This document shows, piece by piece, positions 63,257-64,000 of a stretch of DNA of 64,000 nt. The position numbers and the translations under genes are program-made. Below the pieces are notes generated by a model, which saw only the letters and a program-made list of their open reading frames with translations, did not search any database and was not told where the DNA came from. The first letter of the stretch is position 1; every line of letters starts with the position of its first letter. This DNA comes from Pseudomonas sp. HOU2 (GTDB taxonomy: Bacteria > Pseudomonadota > Gammaproteobacteria > Pseudomonadales > Pseudomonadaceae), in contig NZ_CP160398.1 of assembly GCF_040729435.1 (NCBI RefSeq), positions 620,001-684,000 of the forward strand, written 5' to 3'.

Positions 63257-63862
63257 ATGACGGCTTTGTTGACTCGCCGCAAGGTGCTTGCGGGAATGGG
63301 CGTGCTGGGCCTGGGCCTGCTCGCGGGCTGCGACACCCGTGGCCAACTGTCGTACAAGTACGGCAAGGACCTGAGTGACAAGATCCTCGGACGCACCTTC
63401 AAGCTGAAGAACACCGACGGCGAAACCATGACGCTGTCGAGCTTTCGCGGGATGATGCCGATGATCTTCTTCGGCTTCACCCAATGCCCGGCGGTGTGCC
63501 CGACCACCCTCGCCCGCGCCGCGCAAATCAAGAAGCTGATGGGCAAGGACGGCGACCGTCTGCAGGTGATCTTCATCACCCTCGACCCGGAACGCGACAC
63601 GCCGCAGATCCTCGACGCCTACGTCAAAGCTTTCGATCCGAGCTTTGTCGCGCTGTACGGCACGCTGGAAGAAACACAGGCCACCGCCAAGGAATTCGAC
63701 GTGTTCTTCGAGAAGGTGCCGGCCGGCGACACCTATACCATCTCCCACACGTCCACCAGTTACGTCTACGACTCGCGCGGCCAGCTGCGCCTGGGTCTGT
63801 CTGTATCGCTTTCGGCACAAGAGTGCACGGAAGATTTGCTCACCGTTATGGAGGTCTGCTGA
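63257..63862 (+). CDS. SCO1/SenC-family copper chaperone
   Basis: 201 residues. The signal LLTRRKVLAGMGVLGLGLLAGC looks like a lipoprotein signal with twin Arg before the hydrophobic stretch. The thioredoxin-like fold carries the copper-binding CPAVC motif (FFGFTQCPAVCPTTLARAAQ) and the later His in YTISHTST, plus VIFITLDPERDTP typical of SCO proteins. It delivers copper to cytochrome oxidase or acts as a thiol reductase. The next gene (PCu(A)C) starts inside its stop codon, so they are cotranscribed. Confidence 0.92.
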   Translation: MTALLTRRKVLAGMGVLGLGLLAGCDTRGQLSYKYGKDLSDKILGRTFKLKNTDGETMTLSSFRGMMPMIFFGFTQCPAVCPTTLARAAQIKKLMGKDGDRLQVIFITLDPERDTPQILDAYVKAFDPSFVALYGTLEETQATAKEFDVFFEKVPAGDTYTISHTSTSYVYDSRGQLRLGLSVSLSAQECTEDLLTVMEVC

Positions 63863-64000
63863 TGCACCCCGTTTTGAACAACATCAAACGCGCCGTTTTC
63901 GCTGTGTCCCTGCTGGGCCTGGCTTTTCAGGCCAGCGCTCAGACCAAGGTCGACGACGCCTGGGTGCGTGCGACCGTGCCGACCCAATCGGCCAGCGGCG
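63862..64000 (+). CDS. PCu(A)C-type periplasmic copper chaperone (3' end outside window)
   Basis: Only 46 residues are visible: a Sec signal (AVFAVSLLGLAFQASA) followed by QTKVDDAWVRATVPTQSASG, the usual start of PCu(A)C proteins. GGAGG lies 6 bases before the ATG, and the start overlaps the SCO stop (TGATG). PCu(A)C works with SCO in building the CuA site of cytochrome oxidase. The Met/His copper motif is beyond the window. Confidence 0.85.
   Translation, partial: MHPVLNNIKRAVFAVSLLGLAFQASAQTKVDDAWVRATVPTQSASG

Overview
The window comes from a GC-rich Pseudomonas, most likely the P. fluorescens group. The evidence is the many Pseudomonas-type REP palindromes, the D-galactose dehydrogenase typical of fluorescent pseudomonads, the tandem DUF6124-type small proteins, and a large cyclic-lipopeptide synthetase locus. 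This identification is inference from gene content; no rRNA marker is present.

Left part (1-19.6 kb), accessory metabolism. A truncated acyl-CoA dehydrogenase-like gene and an AhpD-like gene diverge from an AraC regulator. After a REP array come a DUF3574 lipoprotein and a convergent TonB receptor/APC permease pair. From 14822 down to 7070, eight tightly packed minus-strand genes form one apparent operon: a 2-oxoglutarate/Fe(II) oxygenase, a MetQNI-type importer, a ribose-type sugar importer and a YuiH-like molybdopterin oxidoreductase. D-galactose 1-dehydrogenase, a YcaC-like hydrolase and a LuxR regulator follow. Then comes a patch with two decayed DUF6124-type genes and a structured, repeat-rich intergenic region.

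Right part (19.6-63.1 kb), a complete cyclic-lipopeptide cluster. Three NRPS genes on the minus strand carry 2 + 4 + 5 = 11 modules, followed by macA and macB. A LuxR regulator and a NodT-type outer-membrane lipoprotein diverge upstream, and the second LuxR gene lies beyond macB. Reading the adenylation pockets and condensation-domain types directly gives acyl-D-Leu-D-Asp-D-Thr-D-Leu-D-Leu-D-Ser-L-Leu-D-Ser-L-Ile-L-Ile-L-Asp. That is the arthrofactin pattern (arfA/arfB/arfC), not the Gln8 pattern of amphisin. A starter C domain adds the 3-hydroxy fatty acid and two tandem thioesterases release and cyclise the product. MacA, MacB and the NodT-like channel would export it. The arfA-arfB gap is unusual: it holds a long palindrome and a terminator-like hairpin.

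The right edge holds a SCO-family copper chaperone gene and the start of a PCu(A)C gene, unrelated to the lipopeptide locus.

No rRNA, tRNA, CRISPR array, prophage or intact insertion sequence was seen.
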